DNA of 64,000 nucleotides from Methylocapsa sp. D3K7 (GCF_029855125.1 NZ_CP123229.1:1054001-1118000); one strand, 5' to 3'; shown: positions 16,283 to 27,842, numbered from the stretch's first letter. Numbers and translations: made by a program. Notes: generated by a model from the sequence alone, not told the origin.

Positions 16283-17390
16283 GAACTTTATCCTTGTTCG
16301 TCGCCAAACCAAGCACCAGATCGGCAAGCCTTTCAGCCGCGTCCGTGATGCCCGTCCGCTTCGCCGCGGCGGCACGGCGCGCAAGGCCATCCATATCAGC
16401 CTGCGCTTCGACAAGAGAAGTCGCCAGCCATTGCGGCGAAAATACGCTCTGCGTGACAACAATCGCGGCCCCGGACGCGGCGAATTGTTCCGCATTGGCC
16501 GCCTGATCCTGGTCCAGCGCCCCCGGCAACGGCACAAGGATCGCAGGACGGCCGATGACGGCAAGCTCGGAAACGGTCGAGGCCCCGGCACGGGCGATCA
16601 CGAGGTGAGATTGTGCAATCCGCTCCGGCAAATCGGCAAAAAACGAGCGGATTTCGGCATCGACGCCAAGTAGCTTGTAGGTTTCACGCACCCTTTCCTC
16701 GTCCTCGGCGCGCGCTTGCTGCGTAATGTGGAGCTTTCGTCTTGCCTCCGGCGGCAGAAGTTCGATCGCGGGGGGCACGATGTCCGAGAAAATCCGGGCT
16801 CCTTGCGAGCCGCCGGTCACGAGAACTCGCAGCTTTCCATCGGAGTAGTCTGGGAAGGCTGTCAGCGCGGCCTCGATGACCATAGGGCGGACGGGATTTC
16901 CTGTAAGACGTGTCTTCATGGCCATGTTACCGGGGAGTCCGCCAAGCACCTCAAAACCCTTGGCGATCACCTCGGCCCTGTCGGCGAGGTAGCGGTTGGC
17001 GCGGCCGATGACGGCATTGCCCTCATGCAGTATCACCGGCACTCCGAGCTGGGATGCCGCCAGAACGGGGGGGACCGTCGGATAGCCGCCAAACCCTATC
17101 ACCGCGCGCGGACGAATCTGTTTGAAGAGCCGCCGCGCAGCGCGGGTCGAGCGGATGATCGTGACGATCGCCCGGATTTTCGGCAACAGCGACCCGCCGC
17201 TCGGGGTCGCGGCAGCCAATCTATGAACCGTATGGGCCGGAAAATTGCCGTCATATTTCGCGGCCCGTTCATCCGTGATGAGATGCACCTCAAAGCCGTG
17301 GACCTTGAGTGCGTGGCTCAACGCAGCCGCAGGAAACAGATGGCCGCCAGTCCCCCCCGCCGCGACGGCCACCGGACCTCGTCCGTTCAT
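16266..17390 (-). CDS. murG: UDP-GlcNAc--undecaprenyl-PP-MurNAc-pentapeptide GlcNAc transferase
   Basis: 374 residues, GT28 family membrane-associated enzyme that makes lipid II from lipid [20 protein letters not shown] is the N-terminal glycine loop and [16 protein letters not shown] the second one; [22 protein letters not shown] binds the donor. The start overlaps the ftsW stop by ATGA. Confidence 0.96.
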   Translation of the reverse strand: MNGRGPVAVAAGGTGGHLFPAAALSHALKVHGFEVHLITDERAAKYDGNFPAHTVHRLAAATPSGGSLLPKIRAIVTIIRSTRAARRLFKQIRPRAVIGFGGYPTVPPVLAASQLGVPVILHEGNAVIGRANRYLADRAEVIAKGFEVLGGLPGNMAMKTRLTGNPVRPMVIEAALTAFPDYSDGKLRVLVTGGSQGARIFSDIVPPAIELLPPEARRKLHITQQARAEDEERVRETYKLLGVDAEIRSFFADLPERIAQSHLVIARAGASTVSELAVIGRPAILVPLPGALDQDQAANAEQFAASGAAIVVTQSVFSPQWLATSLVEAQADMDGLARRAAAAKRTGITDAAERLADLVLGLATNKDKVHEVTG

Positions 17391-18529
17391 GCGAAAATTT
17401 CCATCCTTGTCTCCGAAAGGAGCGCCGCACCCGGCCGTTTGCGCAAAACCGCGATCAAAAAGCCGATCGCCATCGCCAGCGAAATCAGCGAGGAGCCGCC
17501 GTAGGAAATAAACGGCAAGGTCATGCCCTTCGCCGGGATGAGGTGCAGATTGACGGCCATGTTGATGACGCTTTGGATGCCAAAAAGCATGACCAGTCCA
17601 GCCGCCGCGAACCGGCAAAATGGGTCCTCGTTGCGCGCCGCCAGAGACAAGCCGCGCAGCACAATGAAGGCAAAAATGGCCGCAATCAAAAGGCAGGCCA
17701 GCGCGCCGAACTCCTCGCCGGTTACCGCGAAAATGAAATCCGTATGGGCATCAGGAAGGATACGTTTGACAGTCCCTTCGCCCGGCCCCTTGCCAAACCA
17801 GCCGCCGGACAGAAAACAATCGAGCGCGGTATCGACCTGAAACGTGTCGACCATGCCTCCACCCGCTCCTGGATCGATGAATTTGAGGACTCGGGCGCGG
17901 ACGTGGGGCACGAATTTATAAGCGAGCATCGCGCCGCCTACACCCGCGCCGCCCAAACCAGCCACCCAAAACCAATGCAAACCAGCCATGAAGAACAGAG
18001 CCACCCAAACGAGCGAGATCAGCATCGTCTGGCCGAAATCCGGCTGGAGGACCAAAAGAACGATCGTCACCAGCAGCAACAGTATGGCGATCAGATTTGC
18101 CGGAACATCGCGCCGCTTTGCGGCCTCTGAAAAAGCCCATGCCACGAGGATGACAAAGGCTGGCTTCAAGAATTCCGAAGGCTGGATGCCCAAAATCCAA
18201 CGGCGCGATCCTTTGACTTCATGACCAACGACAAGTGCCGTCACGATCAAGGCGACCGATACCAAAAACACGATGAGCGCCACACGGCGAACTTGCCGGG
18301 GAGTTAGAAATGACGCCCCAAAAAGGACGGCAATCGAGGGAATCAAATAAAGGACTTGACGATGCACAAAATGGAAGGCCGGGAGTCCGAGACGCTCGGC
18401 AACCGGCGGGCTGCCGGCCATCGTCAACACAAGCCCCAAAACCATTAACGCGCCAATGGCCGCGAGGATCCAGCGATCGATCGTCCACCACCAATTCGCC
18501 ATCGGCGAGCGTTCCGCGCGCGATACCAT
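17387..18529 (-). CDS. ftsW: division-specific peptidoglycan glycosyltransferase FtsW
   Basis: 380 residues, SEDS-family polytopic membrane protein that polymerises lipid II at the septum together with FtsI. About ten membrane segments are visible. SEFLKPAFV, LQPDFGQTMLI and the C-terminal LPFISYGGSSLISLAMAIGF are family signatures, the Asp in QPDFGQ being in the conserved region. The ATG at 18529 has AGGAGG at a perfect spacing. Confidence 0.95.
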   Translation of the reverse strand: MVSRAERSPMANWWWTIDRWILAAIGALMVLGLVLTMAGSPPVAERLGLPAFHFVHRQVLYLIPSIAVLFGASFLTPRQVRRVALIVFLVSVALIVTALVVGHEVKGSRRWILGIQPSEFLKPAFVILVAWAFSEAAKRRDVPANLIAILLLLVTIVLLVLQPDFGQTMLISLVWVALFFMAGLHWFWVAGLGGAGVGGAMLAYKFVPHVRARVLKFIDPGAGGGMVDTFQVDTALDCFLSGGWFGKGPGEGTVKRILPDAHTDFIFAVTGEEFGALACLLIAAIFAFIVLRGLSLAARNEDPFCRFAAAGLVMLFGIQSVINMAVNLHLIPAKGMTLPFISYGGSSLISLAMAIGFLIAVLRKRPGAALLSETRMEIFA

Positions 18530-18539
18530 AGTTGCCTCC

Positions 18540-19934
18540 TCAACTCGCTTTTTTGTCCGCGAGCAAAGCCTTGACGAGATCGCGAAAGCGATCGCCTCTT
18601 TTTTCGAAATCTGGAAATTGGTCGAAGGACGCGCAGGCAGGCGAAAGCAGGACGACAGGTTCGGCAATCTTGCTTGCAAAAGCATCGCGCGCCGCCGCGG
18701 GAACTGCGGCTTCGAGTGACCCGCAGCGCTCATAGGGAAAAGCCTCTCCGATGGTTCGCGCGAAAACATCGCTGGATTCGCCAATCAGATAGGCTTTGAT
18801 CACTTTCCCGAACAAAGGCCGCAGCGGCTCGATGCCGCCCTCTTTCGCCCGGCCGCCGATAATCCAAAACACCTTGTCGAAGGAGAGCAATGCTTTTTCG
18901 GCGGCATCGGCATTGGTCGCTTTGGAATCGTTGACAAACAGTACATTACCTTCGTGCGCCACTTCTTCCAAACGGTGCGGCAGCCCGGGAAAACTCCGCA
19001 GGCACTTTGCGACACGCTCCGTATCAAGACCAAGCGGCCCAAGCGCAGCGACAGCGGCGGCGGCATTCTGGCCATTGTGTTTTCCGCGCAGCGAAGCAAT
19101 TCCGGCCAAATCCGCAATCGGCGCCGAACGGCCACCGTAATAACGCAAAAGACACGTTCCATCGAGGACAATACTGTCTTCAACCGGCGTGTTGTTCACG
19201 GAAACGCGAATGACCCGTTTCCCCGATTTGATCAGCCTATTGGCGATGGCACGCGAAATGTCATCGTCGATTCCGACAACCGCGAGATCGGCTTTTTCGA
19301 CCAGTCGCGCCTTGATCGCTGCGTAATTTTCCATCGTGCCATGCCGGTCAAGGTGATCTGGCGTGACATTCAAAAGGACACCGGCGGACGGATTGAGGGA
19401 TGGCGCAAGATCGATTTGAAAGGATGAGCACTCAACGACGTGGACGCGTTCCGGCGCCGGCCTTTCCAACGCGAGAATGGGAGTGCCGATATTGCCGCCG
19501 GCTTCAACGGCAAATCCGAAACTCTTGTAGAGATGCGCAACAAGCGCTGTGGTTGTGGACTTTCCGTTCGTCCCGGTGATAGCCACAAAGGGCGAGCCTG
19601 GCGCGGTTTTCTGGCGTTCGCGGCAAAACAATTCGATGTCGCCGATGATTTCAATCCCGGCTTGCTTTGCCTTAAGGACCGTCCAATGAGGCGCCGGATG
19701 CGTCAACGGAACCCCGGGAGAAAGAACAAGCGAATCAAAATTCCGCCAGTCCACGGCCGCAAGATTTTCGATCCTCAGCCCCGCCGCGCGGGCATTCTCG
19801 CGGGCATGTTCATTGTCGTCCCAGACCGACACGCGAGCACCGCCGGCGGCAAGCGCTTGCGCAGTGATGAACCCGGAGCCACCGAGGCCAAACACGGCGG
19901 CGTGCTTACTCTCGAAGCAAGTGACCGGCGTCAT
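18540..19934 (-). CDS. murD: UDP-N-acetylmuramoyl-L-alanine--D-glutamate ligase
   Basis: 464 residues, Mur ligase that adds D-Glu. [15 protein letters not shown] is the uracil-binding region, [19 protein letters not shown] the P-loop, and [16 protein letters not shown] the C-terminal signature. The ATG at 19934 ([10 protein letters not shown]) is two bases past the mraY stop. A longer frame to 19994 overlaps mraY and is not supported. Confidence 0.96.
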   Translation of the reverse strand: MTPVTCFESKHAAVFGLGGSGFITAQALAAGGARVSVWDDNEHARENARAAGLRIENLAAVDWRNFDSLVLSPGVPLTHPAPHWTVLKAKQAGIEIIGDIELFCRERQKTAPGSPFVAITGTNGKSTTTALVAHLYKSFGFAVEAGGNIGTPILALERPAPERVHVVECSSFQIDLAPSLNPSAGVLLNVTPDHLDRHGTMENYAAIKARLVEKADLAVVGIDDDISRAIANRLIKSGKRVIRVSVNNTPVEDSIVLDGTCLLRYYGGRSAPIADLAGIASLRGKHNGQNAAAAVAALGPLGLDTERVAKCLRSFPGLPHRLEEVAHEGNVLFVNDSKATNADAAEKALLSFDKVFWIIGGRAKEGGIEPLRPLFGKVIKAYLIGESSDVFARTIGEAFPYERCGSLEAAVPAAARDAFASKIAEPVVLLSPACASFDQFPDFEKRGDRFRDLVKALLADKKAS

Positions 19935-19936
19935 CG

Positions 19937-21019
19937 TCACCTCAACTTCAATGTGGAGAGGCCGATGAGCGCCAGCACGAAAGCGATGATCCAAAAGCGG
20001 ACCACCACCTGCGGTTCAGACCAGCCGAGCTGCTCGAAATGATGGTGGATCGGCGCCATCTTGAAGACGCGCTTGCCGGTCATCTTGAATGAGACCACTT
20101 GGACAATAACGGACAAGGTCTCGACGACGAAAAGGCCGCCGACGATGGCAAGGACGATCTCATGCTTGACGGCGACGGCGATGGTGCCAAGCGCCCCGCC
20201 GAGCGCGAGAGATCCGGTATCGCCCATGAAGATCTGCGCGGGCGGCGCATTGAACCAAAGGAAACCGAGGCCAGCGCCGATCAAAGCGCCGCAGACGACG
20301 GCAAGTTCCCCCGACCCGGGAACGAAGTTGATCCCGAGATATGTCGAAAATATCGCGTTTCCAGCGAGATAAGCGATGATTCCGAAAGCCGCTGCCGCGA
20401 TCATCACGGGTACGATGGCAAGACCGTCAAGGCCGTCCGTGAGATTGACCGCATTGCCTGCGGAAACGATCACGAAAGCCCCAAAAGCAAGAAAGAAAAT
20501 CCCGAGGTCTGCGACAAACCCATTGATCGCCGGCAACGACAGAGCCGTCGTGTGCGGCGTCCCGAATTTTACCATCGCATAGCAAGCAGCAATCGCGATA
20601 GCTACCTCCAAGGCCAATCGCCGACGCCCAGAAAAGCCTTTGTGAGTCTGCTTCGTAACCTTCAACAAATCATCGTAGAAACCTATCGCGCCGAAACCCA
20701 CCATGACCAAAAGCACGATCCAAACGAAATGGTTGCGCAAATTGGCCCAGAGCAAGGTTGAGACGATAAGACCGGACAAAATCATCAGGCCTCCCATCGT
20801 CGGCGTCCCGGTTTTCAACAGGATATGAGATTGCGGGCCATCGTCGCGAATTGGCTGGCCCTTGCCTTGTTTCAAACGCAGCGCCGAAATGATTCTCGGG
20901 CCGAAAAAAAAGACGAAGAAAAGCGCCGTCGCGGTGGCGCCGCCGGTCCTAAAGGTGATGTAACGAAACAGATTGAGCGGGCTGTAAACCGTTGAAAATT
21001 CCGCAAGCCAAGTCAGCAT
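19937..21019 (-). CDS. mraY: phospho-N-acetylmuramoyl-pentapeptide transferase
   Basis: 360 residues, polytopic enzyme that transfers phospho-MurNAc-pentapeptide to undecaprenyl phosphate, giving lipid I. Ten hydrophobic segments are visible. The catalytic aspartates are in [18 protein letters not shown] and [10 protein letters not shown], and [14 protein letters not shown] is the conserved His loop. The start is 7 bases inside the murF end. Confidence 0.96.
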   Translation of the reverse strand: MLTWLAEFSTVYSPLNLFRYITFRTGGATATALFFVFFFGPRIISALRLKQGKGQPIRDDGPQSHILLKTGTPTMGGLMILSGLIVSTLLWANLRNHFVWIVLLVMVGFGAIGFYDDLLKVTKQTHKGFSGRRRLALEVAIAIAACYAMVKFGTPHTTALSLPAINGFVADLGIFFLAFGAFVIVSAGNAVNLTDGLDGLAIVPVMIAAAAFGIIAYLAGNAIFSTYLGINFVPGSGELAVVCGALIGAGLGFLWFNAPPAQIFMGDTGSLALGGALGTIAVAVKHEIVLAIVGGLFVVETLSVIVQVVSFKMTGKRVFKMAPIHHHFEQLGWSEPQVVVRFWIIAFVLALIGLSTLKLR

Positions 21020-22464
21020 GTCACGGCTCCCGGCAGATTCTTCCCCGCGCGCTGTTTAAGGCCATCGACGATCGCATTCATCCGGATGGCGTTCGACCCT
21101 TTTACGATCACCATATCACCGCCATGCACCGCCGCCCCAACCAGCGGCACAAGATCACTTGCCCGATCGCGCCATGCCCCGCGCAGCTGATCTGGCAAAG
21201 CCTCAAAGAGATGCTTAGTCAAAGGACCAGCCGCGAAAACGAGATCGATATGATTGGCCGTAATGTCACCGGCAAGTTCGGCATGCATCGCCGCCCCGCC
21301 ATGCCCAAGTTCCAGCATATCGCCGAGGACAGCAATGCGGCGTCCGTTGCTTTGTTTAGGTAGCGCGCCCAAAGCCGCCAACGCCGCGCGCACCGATGCG
21401 GGATTGGCATTGTAGCTCTCGTCAATCAGCGTATATGGACCACCCTCGGCAGGTAATACCAGCCTCTCGCCACGTCCAGTCTGCGGTGAGGACATTGCGA
21501 GTGTGCTCGCGGCCTCATCGAGATCAACACCAAACGCTTTCGCGGCAAGCAGCACGGCAAGCGCATTTATCGCAAAGTGGCGGCCTGGCATCCCGAGATG
21601 AAAGTTTAGGTTCTGGCCGCAGATTCTTGCCTCGACCACGGAATGATCGATGCCGACCGTTACTTTTGTCAGCCTCGCATCGGCATTCTCATGTTCGCCA
21701 AAACTCGCGACATGCCCCGCGGACGATGCCCTCGCATGCGCCAGAAGGCGCTCATATTGGGGAAGATCACGATTGAGTATCGCCACACCGCCGGGTGCGA
21801 GACCCGAAAAAATTTCTGCCTTAGCGTCGGCGATCTCATCCACGCTGTCGAAATATTCAAGATGGACGGGAGCAATCGATGTGATGATCGCAATATGCGG
21901 TCGGACCATTGCGGTCAGTGGCATAATCTCGCCTTTGTGATTCATTCCTATTTCAAACACTCCAAATCTTGTGTCCTTCGGCATTCGAGCCAAGGAGAGC
22001 GGCACGCCCCAGTGATTGTTATAGGAGGCAGCCGACGCGTGCGTGGCACCGGCATGAGCTAGCACGAGCCGCAAGGCTTCCTTCGTCGATGTCTTGCCCA
22101 CCGATCCCGTAACCGCGGCAATGCGGGCGGTGGACCTTGTCCGCGCCGCCACGCCGAGGCGTTCTAGCGCCGCGAGAACATCCGTCACGACATAGAGCGG
22201 CCCAAACGGCCGGAGCGCGTCGGCATGGGCCTCGTCGACCACCGCCGCACCCGCACCTTTCTCGAATGCTGCTGCGACATAATCATGGCCGTCGGAATTG
22301 ACCCCTTGGATGGCGAAAAAGAGTTCTCCTTCCCGCAAGGTGCGCGTGTCGATCGAAATTCCCGTAATGCCGCCACGCGGGAGACGGCCGCAGACCCGTG
22401 CCTCCAGCGGATCGACGAGAGCGAGGCTCGTCCACAGAAAATTGCTGCTGGTCGCGGTGCTCAT
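21013..22464 (-). CDS. murF: UDP-MurNAc-tripeptide--D-alanyl-D-alanine ligase
   Basis: 483 residues, Mur ligase that adds the D-Ala-D-Ala made by Ddl. [19 protein letters not shown] is the P-loop, [17 protein letters not shown] the substrate domain and [17 protein letters not shown] the C-terminal signature. ATGA overlap with murE. Confidence 0.96.
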   Translation of the reverse strand: MSTATSSNFLWTSLALVDPLEARVCGRLPRGGITGISIDTRTLREGELFFAIQGVNSDGHDYVAAAFEKGAGAAVVDEAHADALRPFGPLYVVTDVLAALERLGVAARTRSTARIAAVTGSVGKTSTKEALRLVLAHAGATHASAASYNNHWGVPLSLARMPKDTRFGVFEIGMNHKGEIMPLTAMVRPHIAIITSIAPVHLEYFDSVDEIADAKAEIFSGLAPGGVAILNRDLPQYERLLAHARASSAGHVASFGEHENADARLTKVTVGIDHSVVEARICGQNLNFHLGMPGRHFAINALAVLLAAKAFGVDLDEAASTLAMSSPQTGRGERLVLPAEGGPYTLIDESYNANPASVRAALAALGALPKQSNGRRIAVLGDMLELGHGGAAMHAELAGDITANHIDLVFAAGPLTKHLFEALPDQLRGAWRDRASDLVPLVGAAVHGGDMVIVKGSNAIRMNAIVDGLKQRAGKNLPGAVTC

Positions 22465-23921
22465 GCGGACGCTTCGTTCAAGATCGCGCGAACGCAGCCC
22501 GAGTCCGAAAATGGCAAAACCTGTTCGCCGATCTTTTGCCCGGTTTCGTGTCCCTTACCCGCGATGAGGAGGCCATCATCTGGCGCAAGTATCGCAATTC
22601 CCCGCACGATCGCCAAAGCTCTGTCGCCGATTTCTTCGACATTCTCCGAGCCTTGCGCGCCGCTAAGAATGGCTTTGCGGATCAGTGCAGGATCCTCCGA
22701 GCGGGGATTGTCGTCTGTAACGATGACATGATCCGCCAGATGCGCAGCGATTTCGCCCATGATCGGCCGTTTGCCGGTGTCGCGGTCGCCCCCGCAGCCA
22801 AACACCACAATGAGTTTACCGCGCACAAAGGGCCTCAATGCCCTGATTGCCTTATCAAGTGCATCCGGCTTATGGGCGTAATCGACGAAAACCGGCGCGC
22901 CATTTTTCCGGCCGACGATTTCGAGGCGGCCAGGTGCGCCCTCGAGTGTTTCGAGTGCCTGGAAAACCTTTTCGGCCGGACTTCCGCCCGCAATACAAAG
23001 AGCCGCGGCGACGAGCGCGTTCGAGACTTGAAAGGCACCGGCAAGGGGAAGCAAAAGCTGGAAGATTTTGCCCTCATAAGCGATTTTTAGCTGTGTCGAA
23101 AAATTCTCCGGCTTAGCTTCGAGCAGACGAAGACTGTCGCCCTTGAAGCCGGTCGAGATAACACGAAGGCCACGCGTTTCGCAGGCCGCGATGATTTTTT
23201 CCGCGACGTCGCTATCTGCATCAACAATGGCGGCTTGACCAGGCTCAAGCAGCCGCTCGAAAAGCTGCAGTTTGGCGGCAAGATATTCGTCAAGCGTCGC
23301 ATGATAGTCCAGATGGTCGCGGGAAAGGTTGGTAAATGCCGCCGCGGTAAGGCGGACGCCATCGAGCCGGCGTTGCAGAAGACCATGCGAGGAAGCCTCG
23401 AGGGCAAGATGGGTGACGCCGCTTCGTGCGAGTGTGTCCAGGGTTTTGTGCAAGCTGATGGGATCTGGGGTGGTGAGCGAGCCGGAAACCGGCCCTGAAG
23501 GCGCGACGATGCCAAGCGTGCCAAGGGAAGCTGCTTTCGCGCCAAGGGCCGACCAAATTTGCCGCACGAAATCGGCGACTGATGTCTTGCCGCTTGTTCC
23601 TGTGACTGCGACAATCGTTTCCGGCTGGCGCGGATAGAGAAGCGCGGAGGCCTGCGCCAAGGCAAGCCGGACATCGGCAGCTTTAACGAACGTGGCAGAG
23701 CCGATTTCGTCCCCTGGATCGTGCTCGGCAACGATCGCGACAGCCCCGCGCTGGACAGCCTGCGGCACAAAGGCGAGGCCGTCGGTTTTGGTTCCCGGCA
23801 CCGCGAAAAATACCATATCCGCCGTCACCTCACGGCTATCGGCGCTGATGCCCTTGATCTCGCGGGCCGCCAAACCCTCCGGAATATCCGCCTGACGAAA
23901 CAATTCGGCAAGGCGCATCAA
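22461..23921 (-). CDS. murE: UDP-MurNAc-L-Ala-D-Glu--meso-diaminopimelate ligase
   Basis: 486 residues. AVTGTSGKTSVADFVRQIW is the P-loop; DDNPRSEDPALIRK is the DNPR motif that selects meso-diaminopimelate rather than lysine. The start ATG at 23921 overlaps the ftsI stop; the adjacent ATG at 23918 is an equivalent alternative. Confidence 0.96.
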   Translation of the reverse strand: MMRLAELFRQADIPEGLAAREIKGISADSREVTADMVFFAVPGTKTDGLAFVPQAVQRGAVAIVAEHDPGDEIGSATFVKAADVRLALAQASALLYPRQPETIVAVTGTSGKTSVADFVRQIWSALGAKAASLGTLGIVAPSGPVSGSLTTPDPISLHKTLDTLARSGVTHLALEASSHGLLQRRLDGVRLTAAAFTNLSRDHLDYHATLDEYLAAKLQLFERLLEPGQAAIVDADSDVAEKIIAACETRGLRVISTGFKGDSLRLLEAKPENFSTQLKIAYEGKIFQLLLPLAGAFQVSNALVAAALCIAGGSPAEKVFQALETLEGAPGRLEIVGRKNGAPVFVDYAHKPDALDKAIRALRPFVRGKLIVVFGCGGDRDTGKRPIMGEIAAHLADHVIVTDDNPRSEDPALIRKAILSGAQGSENVEEIGDRALAIVRGIAILAPDDGLLIAGKGHETGQKIGEQVLPFSDSGCVRAILNEASA

Positions 23922-25726
23922 TGCCCTCCTCCGCCTTTTGCCGGCTGATTGGCCTCTCCATAGCCAAGTTTGGCGAGGAGCGGAAATGGTTGCACCGGCG
24001 TATCGGGGCGCGGCGGCAGCCCTAACAGGGGTCCTGTCCGCTCGATGATCTTACCTGTGACCAAACCCGCGTTATGGGCTGCAGTATGATAGCCGCCGTC
24101 CTCCGGCAAGCCTTGCGGCTCGTCCAAAAGAGTCAAATAAAGATATTTTGGCTTATCGGAGGGCATAATGGCCATGAATGTCGTGAAGACTCGATCCTTC
24201 GCATAATGTCCGTGGATGATCTTATCTGCGGTTCCCGTCTTGCCGCCGACAAAATAGCCTTGGATGTCGGCTATTCTGGCGGTGCCGATTTCGGCGTTGA
24301 GCCGCATCAAATAGCGCATGGACTCTGACGTCTCCGGCTTGATGACGCGCGGGGCATTGCTTTTTCCATCCTCTTCGTTCCGCTTCAGGAAGGTCGGCGT
24401 GACAAGAAATCCGCCATTCGCCAAAGCGCCGACGGCCATCATGGCCTGCAAGGGAGCAACATTAAGGCCCTGCCCGAAGGCAATCGTCATAGTATTCAGT
24501 TCGCCCCAGTTTCTCGGGACAAGGGGCTCGGCGGATTCGGGAAGTTCTGTGCGCAACCGGCTAAGCTGGCCCATTTTTCTCAAAAATGCCTTATGTGCCT
24601 CGACTCCTGCCATCAAAGCCATGCGCGCGGCCCCAATGTTGGAGGAATATGTAAAAACCTCGGGCACGCTCAGCATCCGGTGAGTCGCGTGATAATCGTG
24701 AATGGTGAAGCGGCCATAACGCAGGCTGTCGCGCGCATCAATCCTCGAGCGCAGCGTTACCTTGCCCAAATCAAGCGCCATCGCGACGGAAATAGCCTTG
24801 AACGTTGATCCCATTTCATAGACGCCAACGGACAGCCGGTTGATATGGTCGGGATCAAGCGCATCCGCCGGGGTGTTGGGATCGTAATCCGGCAAGGATG
24901 CCATTGCGACAATTTCGCCGGTATTCACATCGAGGATGGCCGCCGCGCCTGCCTTGGCCCTGAACTTGGCGATACCCTTGGTGAGTTCGTCCCTGACGGC
25001 ATAGGTGGCCTTAAGATCGAGTGAGGTCGTGATTGGTTTTAGATTTTGCGGCGTCAGATTGAATCCCGCACCGTGCAATTCCGCCAGTCCCTGGCCATCG
25101 ATATATTTTTCCAGTCCAGAAATGCCGATGCCATCAAGGCTGGCGAAGCCAAGCACATGCGCGGCAATGGGCCCATTGGGATAAACTCGCTTGTTCTCGG
25201 CAAGAAACCCTACTCCGGGCAGACCGAGCCGGTAGACTTCCAGTTGCTGTTTTGGAGTAATCGCGCGCTTGACCCAAACGAACCCCTTCCGTGAACCGAG
25301 CCGTTCCCGCAGGTCACGCGCGTCAACGCCCGGAAGCACGGCGGTCAGAAGTTCGACCGCCTCATCCTTGTCGATGATCCGGCGGGGTTCCGCGAAGACC
25401 GACATGACCTTGACATCTGTCGCCAGGATCTCGCCATTGCGGTCAAGAAGGTCGGGGCGTGCGGCAGCGACAGCATCTGCGGCCGCATGTTTGACGCTTT
25501 GCGGCGGGTCCAAGCGCAAACCAAAATCAATGAGCCTGGCCGCGATGATCCCATAGACAGCGAGAAATATCCAAGCCGCAAGTCGGATGCGGAATACACT
25601 TTTGTCCGGTTTTGCCGCGGACAAGCCAGAAAAAAGTTTTTTGAAGATACCAGGACGGCGGCCAGCTGCCCCCATCGGCACATTGTTAGGCGCGGTCTCG
25701 AAGTCTGTATTGAGGTGATCATTCAT
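23918..25726 (-). CDS. ftsI: septal peptidoglycan transpeptidase FtsI (PBP3)
   Basis: 602 residues, class B penicillin-binding protein that crosslinks septal peptidoglycan. One membrane segment at about 48-66 is followed by the pedestal domain and the transpeptidase domain. Catalytic motifs are STFK at 307-310, SSN at 361-363 and KTGT at 497-500. Length is normal. The stop overlaps the murE start. Confidence 0.96.
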   Translation of the reverse strand: MNDHLNTDFETAPNNVPMGAAGRRPGIFKKLFSGLSAAKPDKSVFRIRLAAWIFLAVYGIIAARLIDFGLRLDPPQSVKHAAADAVAAARPDLLDRNGEILATDVKVMSVFAEPRRIIDKDEAVELLTAVLPGVDARDLRERLGSRKGFVWVKRAITPKQQLEVYRLGLPGVGFLAENKRVYPNGPIAAHVLGFASLDGIGISGLEKYIDGQGLAELHGAGFNLTPQNLKPITTSLDLKATYAVRDELTKGIAKFRAKAGAAAILDVNTGEIVAMASLPDYDPNTPADALDPDHINRLSVGVYEMGSTFKAISVAMALDLGKVTLRSRIDARDSLRYGRFTIHDYHATHRMLSVPEVFTYSSNIGAARMALMAGVEAHKAFLRKMGQLSRLRTELPESAEPLVPRNWGELNTMTIAFGQGLNVAPLQAMMAVGALANGGFLVTPTFLKRNEEDGKSNAPRVIKPETSESMRYLMRLNAEIGTARIADIQGYFVGGKTGTADKIIHGHYAKDRVFTTFMAIMPSDKPKYLYLTLLDEPQGLPEDGGYHTAAHNAGLVTGKIIERTGPLLGLPPRPDTPVQPFPLLAKLGYGEANQPAKGGGGH

Positions 25727-25738
25727 CTTTTGCGGCCG

Positions 25739-26131
25739 TCATCTGGCCGGCGTGGCGGACGCGGCGGGATCAACAATGCTGCTATTGCTAGGGGTATTTG
25801 CCAGTTCCGCAAAGCCTAGCGCTTCGAGTTTGCGGCCAATCGCGTCAACTCTTGGCGCCTTGCCTGGCAGAGACTCCGTACTAACGATTTGACTCAAAGC
25901 AATGGTTTGCAGATCGAGGAATTTGTCGGCGAGTGCTTGAATGCGTTCTGGGCGAGTCAAATGCGCCCATTCAGCCCTCAACATGCCGATTTTATCCTGT
26001 TCCCCTTTGATCTGATGTTGAAGCTTCATGATGGTTTCGGCGTGAAAAATCGTTTCATATTTGATTGTATAGGCGTAGATGGCCGAAGCGATAAGTGCAG
26101 CGATCGCAAAAATATTTAGCATCCGCACCAT
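25739..26131 (-). CDS. ftsL: cell division protein FtsL
   Basis: 130 residues from the ATG at 26131, which has GGGAGG upstream and begins directly after the rsmH stop; a longer frame to 26170 overlaps rsmH. One membrane segment at about 5-22 is followed by a coiled coil at about 28-58 ending in LTRPERIQALADKFLDL, the leucine-zipper and LxxPxRI pattern of FtsL. The C-terminal 50 residues are loose and Pro/Ala/Ser-rich. It acts with FtsB and FtsQ to activate FtsWI. Confidence 0.88.
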   Translation of the reverse strand: MVRMLNIFAIAALIASAIYAYTIKYETIFHAETIMKLQHQIKGEQDKIGMLRAEWAHLTRPERIQALADKFLDLQTIALSQIVSTESLPGKAPRVDAIGRKLEALGFAELANTPSNSSIVDPAASATPAR

Positions 26132-26132
26132 G

Positions 26133-27173
26133 TCAGTGCCCTCCCGGATGAACGACAGGAAGTTTCGCAAGCGCCATTAAGCGATCATCGAGGCCGCGCG
26201 GCGGAGCTTTCGTCCGCTCCCCATGCCGGAGCTTGGCCGAACGCGCGCGGGGATTGGCGTCTATCTCGCGCTGCGATGGTATGACCGGTTGGCGGCCGGC
26301 AAGAACAAAGGTTGGCTGAGGCGGCGCAATCTCATGGGGAAGCCGCCGGGAGGCCGTTCGTCCGCGACCGGAACGCTCGGCGAAAAACTGTTTGACGATG
26401 CGATCCTCAAGCGAATGAAACGTCACCACGGCAAGCCGGCCGCCCTCTTTCAGGACAGCTTCGGCCCCCGCTAACGCGTGGACCAGTTCGCCGAGTTCAT
26501 CATTGATGGCAATGCGCAGCGCCTGGAATACGCGTGTCGCGGGATGTATTTCACCCGTTTTGCCGGGGACCACACGTGCGATCATTCCGGCAAGGGCGGC
26601 CGTCGAGGTGAAGGGTGCTTTCGCGCGGTCCATAACGATGGCACGGGCAATCCGGCGCGATGCCCGCTCCTCACCAAAATAATAAAAGATATTGGCGAGA
26701 GTTGCTTCCGCGGCCGTGTTGACGAGATCGGCCGCGCTCGTCCCCGCGCAGTCCATGCGCATGTCGAGGGGACCATCACCACGAAAGGAAAAGCCGCGCC
26801 TGGCATCGTCGATCTGCATCGAGGAGAGGCCGATGTCGAGAACGACGCCGTCGAAATCGGAAAAGCCGAGCTCCCGTGCCGCCTGGTCGAGCCTTCCAAA
26901 TCGCTCCTTTACGAGAGTTAACCGCCCGCATGTTTCGGCCGCCATCATGGCCCCTTCGGCGATTGCGATGGGGTCGCGGTCGAGCGCCAAAACTCTAAGC
27001 TTGGGCATGGAGAGCAGTGCGCGCGAGTAACCGCCCGCGCCAAAGGTCGCATCAAGGTAGAGCCCGCCTTCACGCGGGGCAAGCACGGTCATGACTTCAT
27101 CACGAAGCACGGGAATGTGCCGGGCCGGTCCGCCTGCGGCGAGAAATTCCTCATCGCCGCGACCCGCTGTCAT
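26133..27173 (-). CDS. rsmH: 16S rRNA m4C1402 methyltransferase
   Basis: 346 residues (formerly mraW). It methylates N4 of C1402 in 16S r[16 protein letters not shown] is the N-terminal signature, [14 protein letters not shown] the SAM-binding loop, [20 protein letters not shown] the conserved core and [16 protein letters not shown] the C-terminal motif. ATGA overlap with mraZ. Confidence 0.96.
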   Translation of the reverse strand: MTAGRGDEEFLAAGGPARHIPVLRDEVMTVLAPREGGLYLDATFGAGGYSRALLSMPKLRVLALDRDPIAIAEGAMMAAETCGRLTLVKERFGRLDQAARELGFSDFDGVVLDIGLSSMQIDDARRGFSFRGDGPLDMRMDCAGTSAADLVNTAAEATLANIFYYFGEERASRRIARAIVMDRAKAPFTSTAALAGMIARVVPGKTGEIHPATRVFQALRIAINDELGELVHALAGAEAVLKEGGRLAVVTFHSLEDRIVKQFFAERSGRGRTASRRLPHEIAPPQPTFVLAGRQPVIPSQREIDANPRARSAKLRHGERTKAPPRGLDDRLMALAKLPVVHPGGH

Positions 27174-27664
27174 TCCCGTGCTCCATGTTGCCGTGGCGGC
27201 GGCGATTCCGGCGCCACGTGTCTGGAACTAAGCTGTTTTCTAAAATCGCGCAGCTGGCTTCTGGCCTCCGCAAGATGCGCGAGAAAACGTCCCGGTTCCC
27301 AGATTTGAAATTTAAATCCATGCCCAACGAAAGTGATCTCCGTGGCAATACCCGCATAAGCTTTGGCGCTTTCGCTGAGGATCACGCGCCCCTCCGTATC
27401 AATTTTTAAAATCTCGCTGGTTCCAATGAGAGCCGTCGAAAACAGATCGCGCTCCTCTGAATAAGGGGAAAGCTTGCCAAGAAGGTCGTGAATTTCACGC
27501 AGAAGAGCGTGCCCGCCACAGTCGAGGGCTTCAACATCAAGCGAGGGGTGAACATAAAGACCGTCAAAGCCGTCTCGTGCCAGCACTGCCCGGAACGGCG
27601 CTGGGATCGAAACCCGCCCCTTGGCATCGAGCCTGCTGGTGTAATGCGAGACAAATCCGTCCAC
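27170..27664 (-). CDS. mraZ: transcriptional regulator MraZ
   Basis: 164 residues, two AbrB-like swapped-hairpin domains. The first reads [20 protein letters not shown] and the second [20 protein letters not shown], each with the DxxGR motif. The GTG at 27664 (giving MDGFVSHY) matches usual MraZ N termini; a GTG at 27682 would add six odd residues. MraZ binds repeated TGGG boxes in its own promoter and represses the whole cluster; such boxes are present at 27765-27799. Confidence 0.92.
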   Translation of the reverse strand: MDGFVSHYTSRLDAKGRVSIPAPFRAVLARDGFDGLYVHPSLDVEALDCGGHALLREIHDLLGKLSPYSEERDLFSTALIGTSEILKIDTEGRVILSESAKAYAGIATEITFVGHGFKFQIWEPGRFLAHLAEARSQLRDFRKQLSSRHVAPESPPPRQHGARE

Positions 27665-27764
27665 TCCCAACCCCACCCGCACGGGTTCCCTCGGGCTTGG
27701 CCGCGAAGGCCACTGGCGCGCCGAAACACACCGTCCAACGCCTTAACCACGACGCGGGAGAGTT

Positions 27765-27799
27765 TGGGATAACATGGGAAAATTTGGGCGTCAATGGAA
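27765..27799 (-). promoter_or_regulatory. dcw cluster promoter with MraZ box
   Basis: On the plus strand TGGGA (27765), TGGGA (27775), TGGGC (27785) and a weaker TGGAA (27795) repeat at exactly 10-bp steps, the MraZ-box pattern of TGGGN units with 5-base spacers. On the minus strand TTGACG (27794-27789) and TATCCC (27771-27766), 17 bases apart, form a promoter facing mraZ that the boxes overlap. This is an autorepression layout. Confidence 0.75.
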
Positions 27800-27842
27800 T
27801 AGCGCGGTCACTGCCACCCAAATTTGCAAAAAAAACGGGTTG

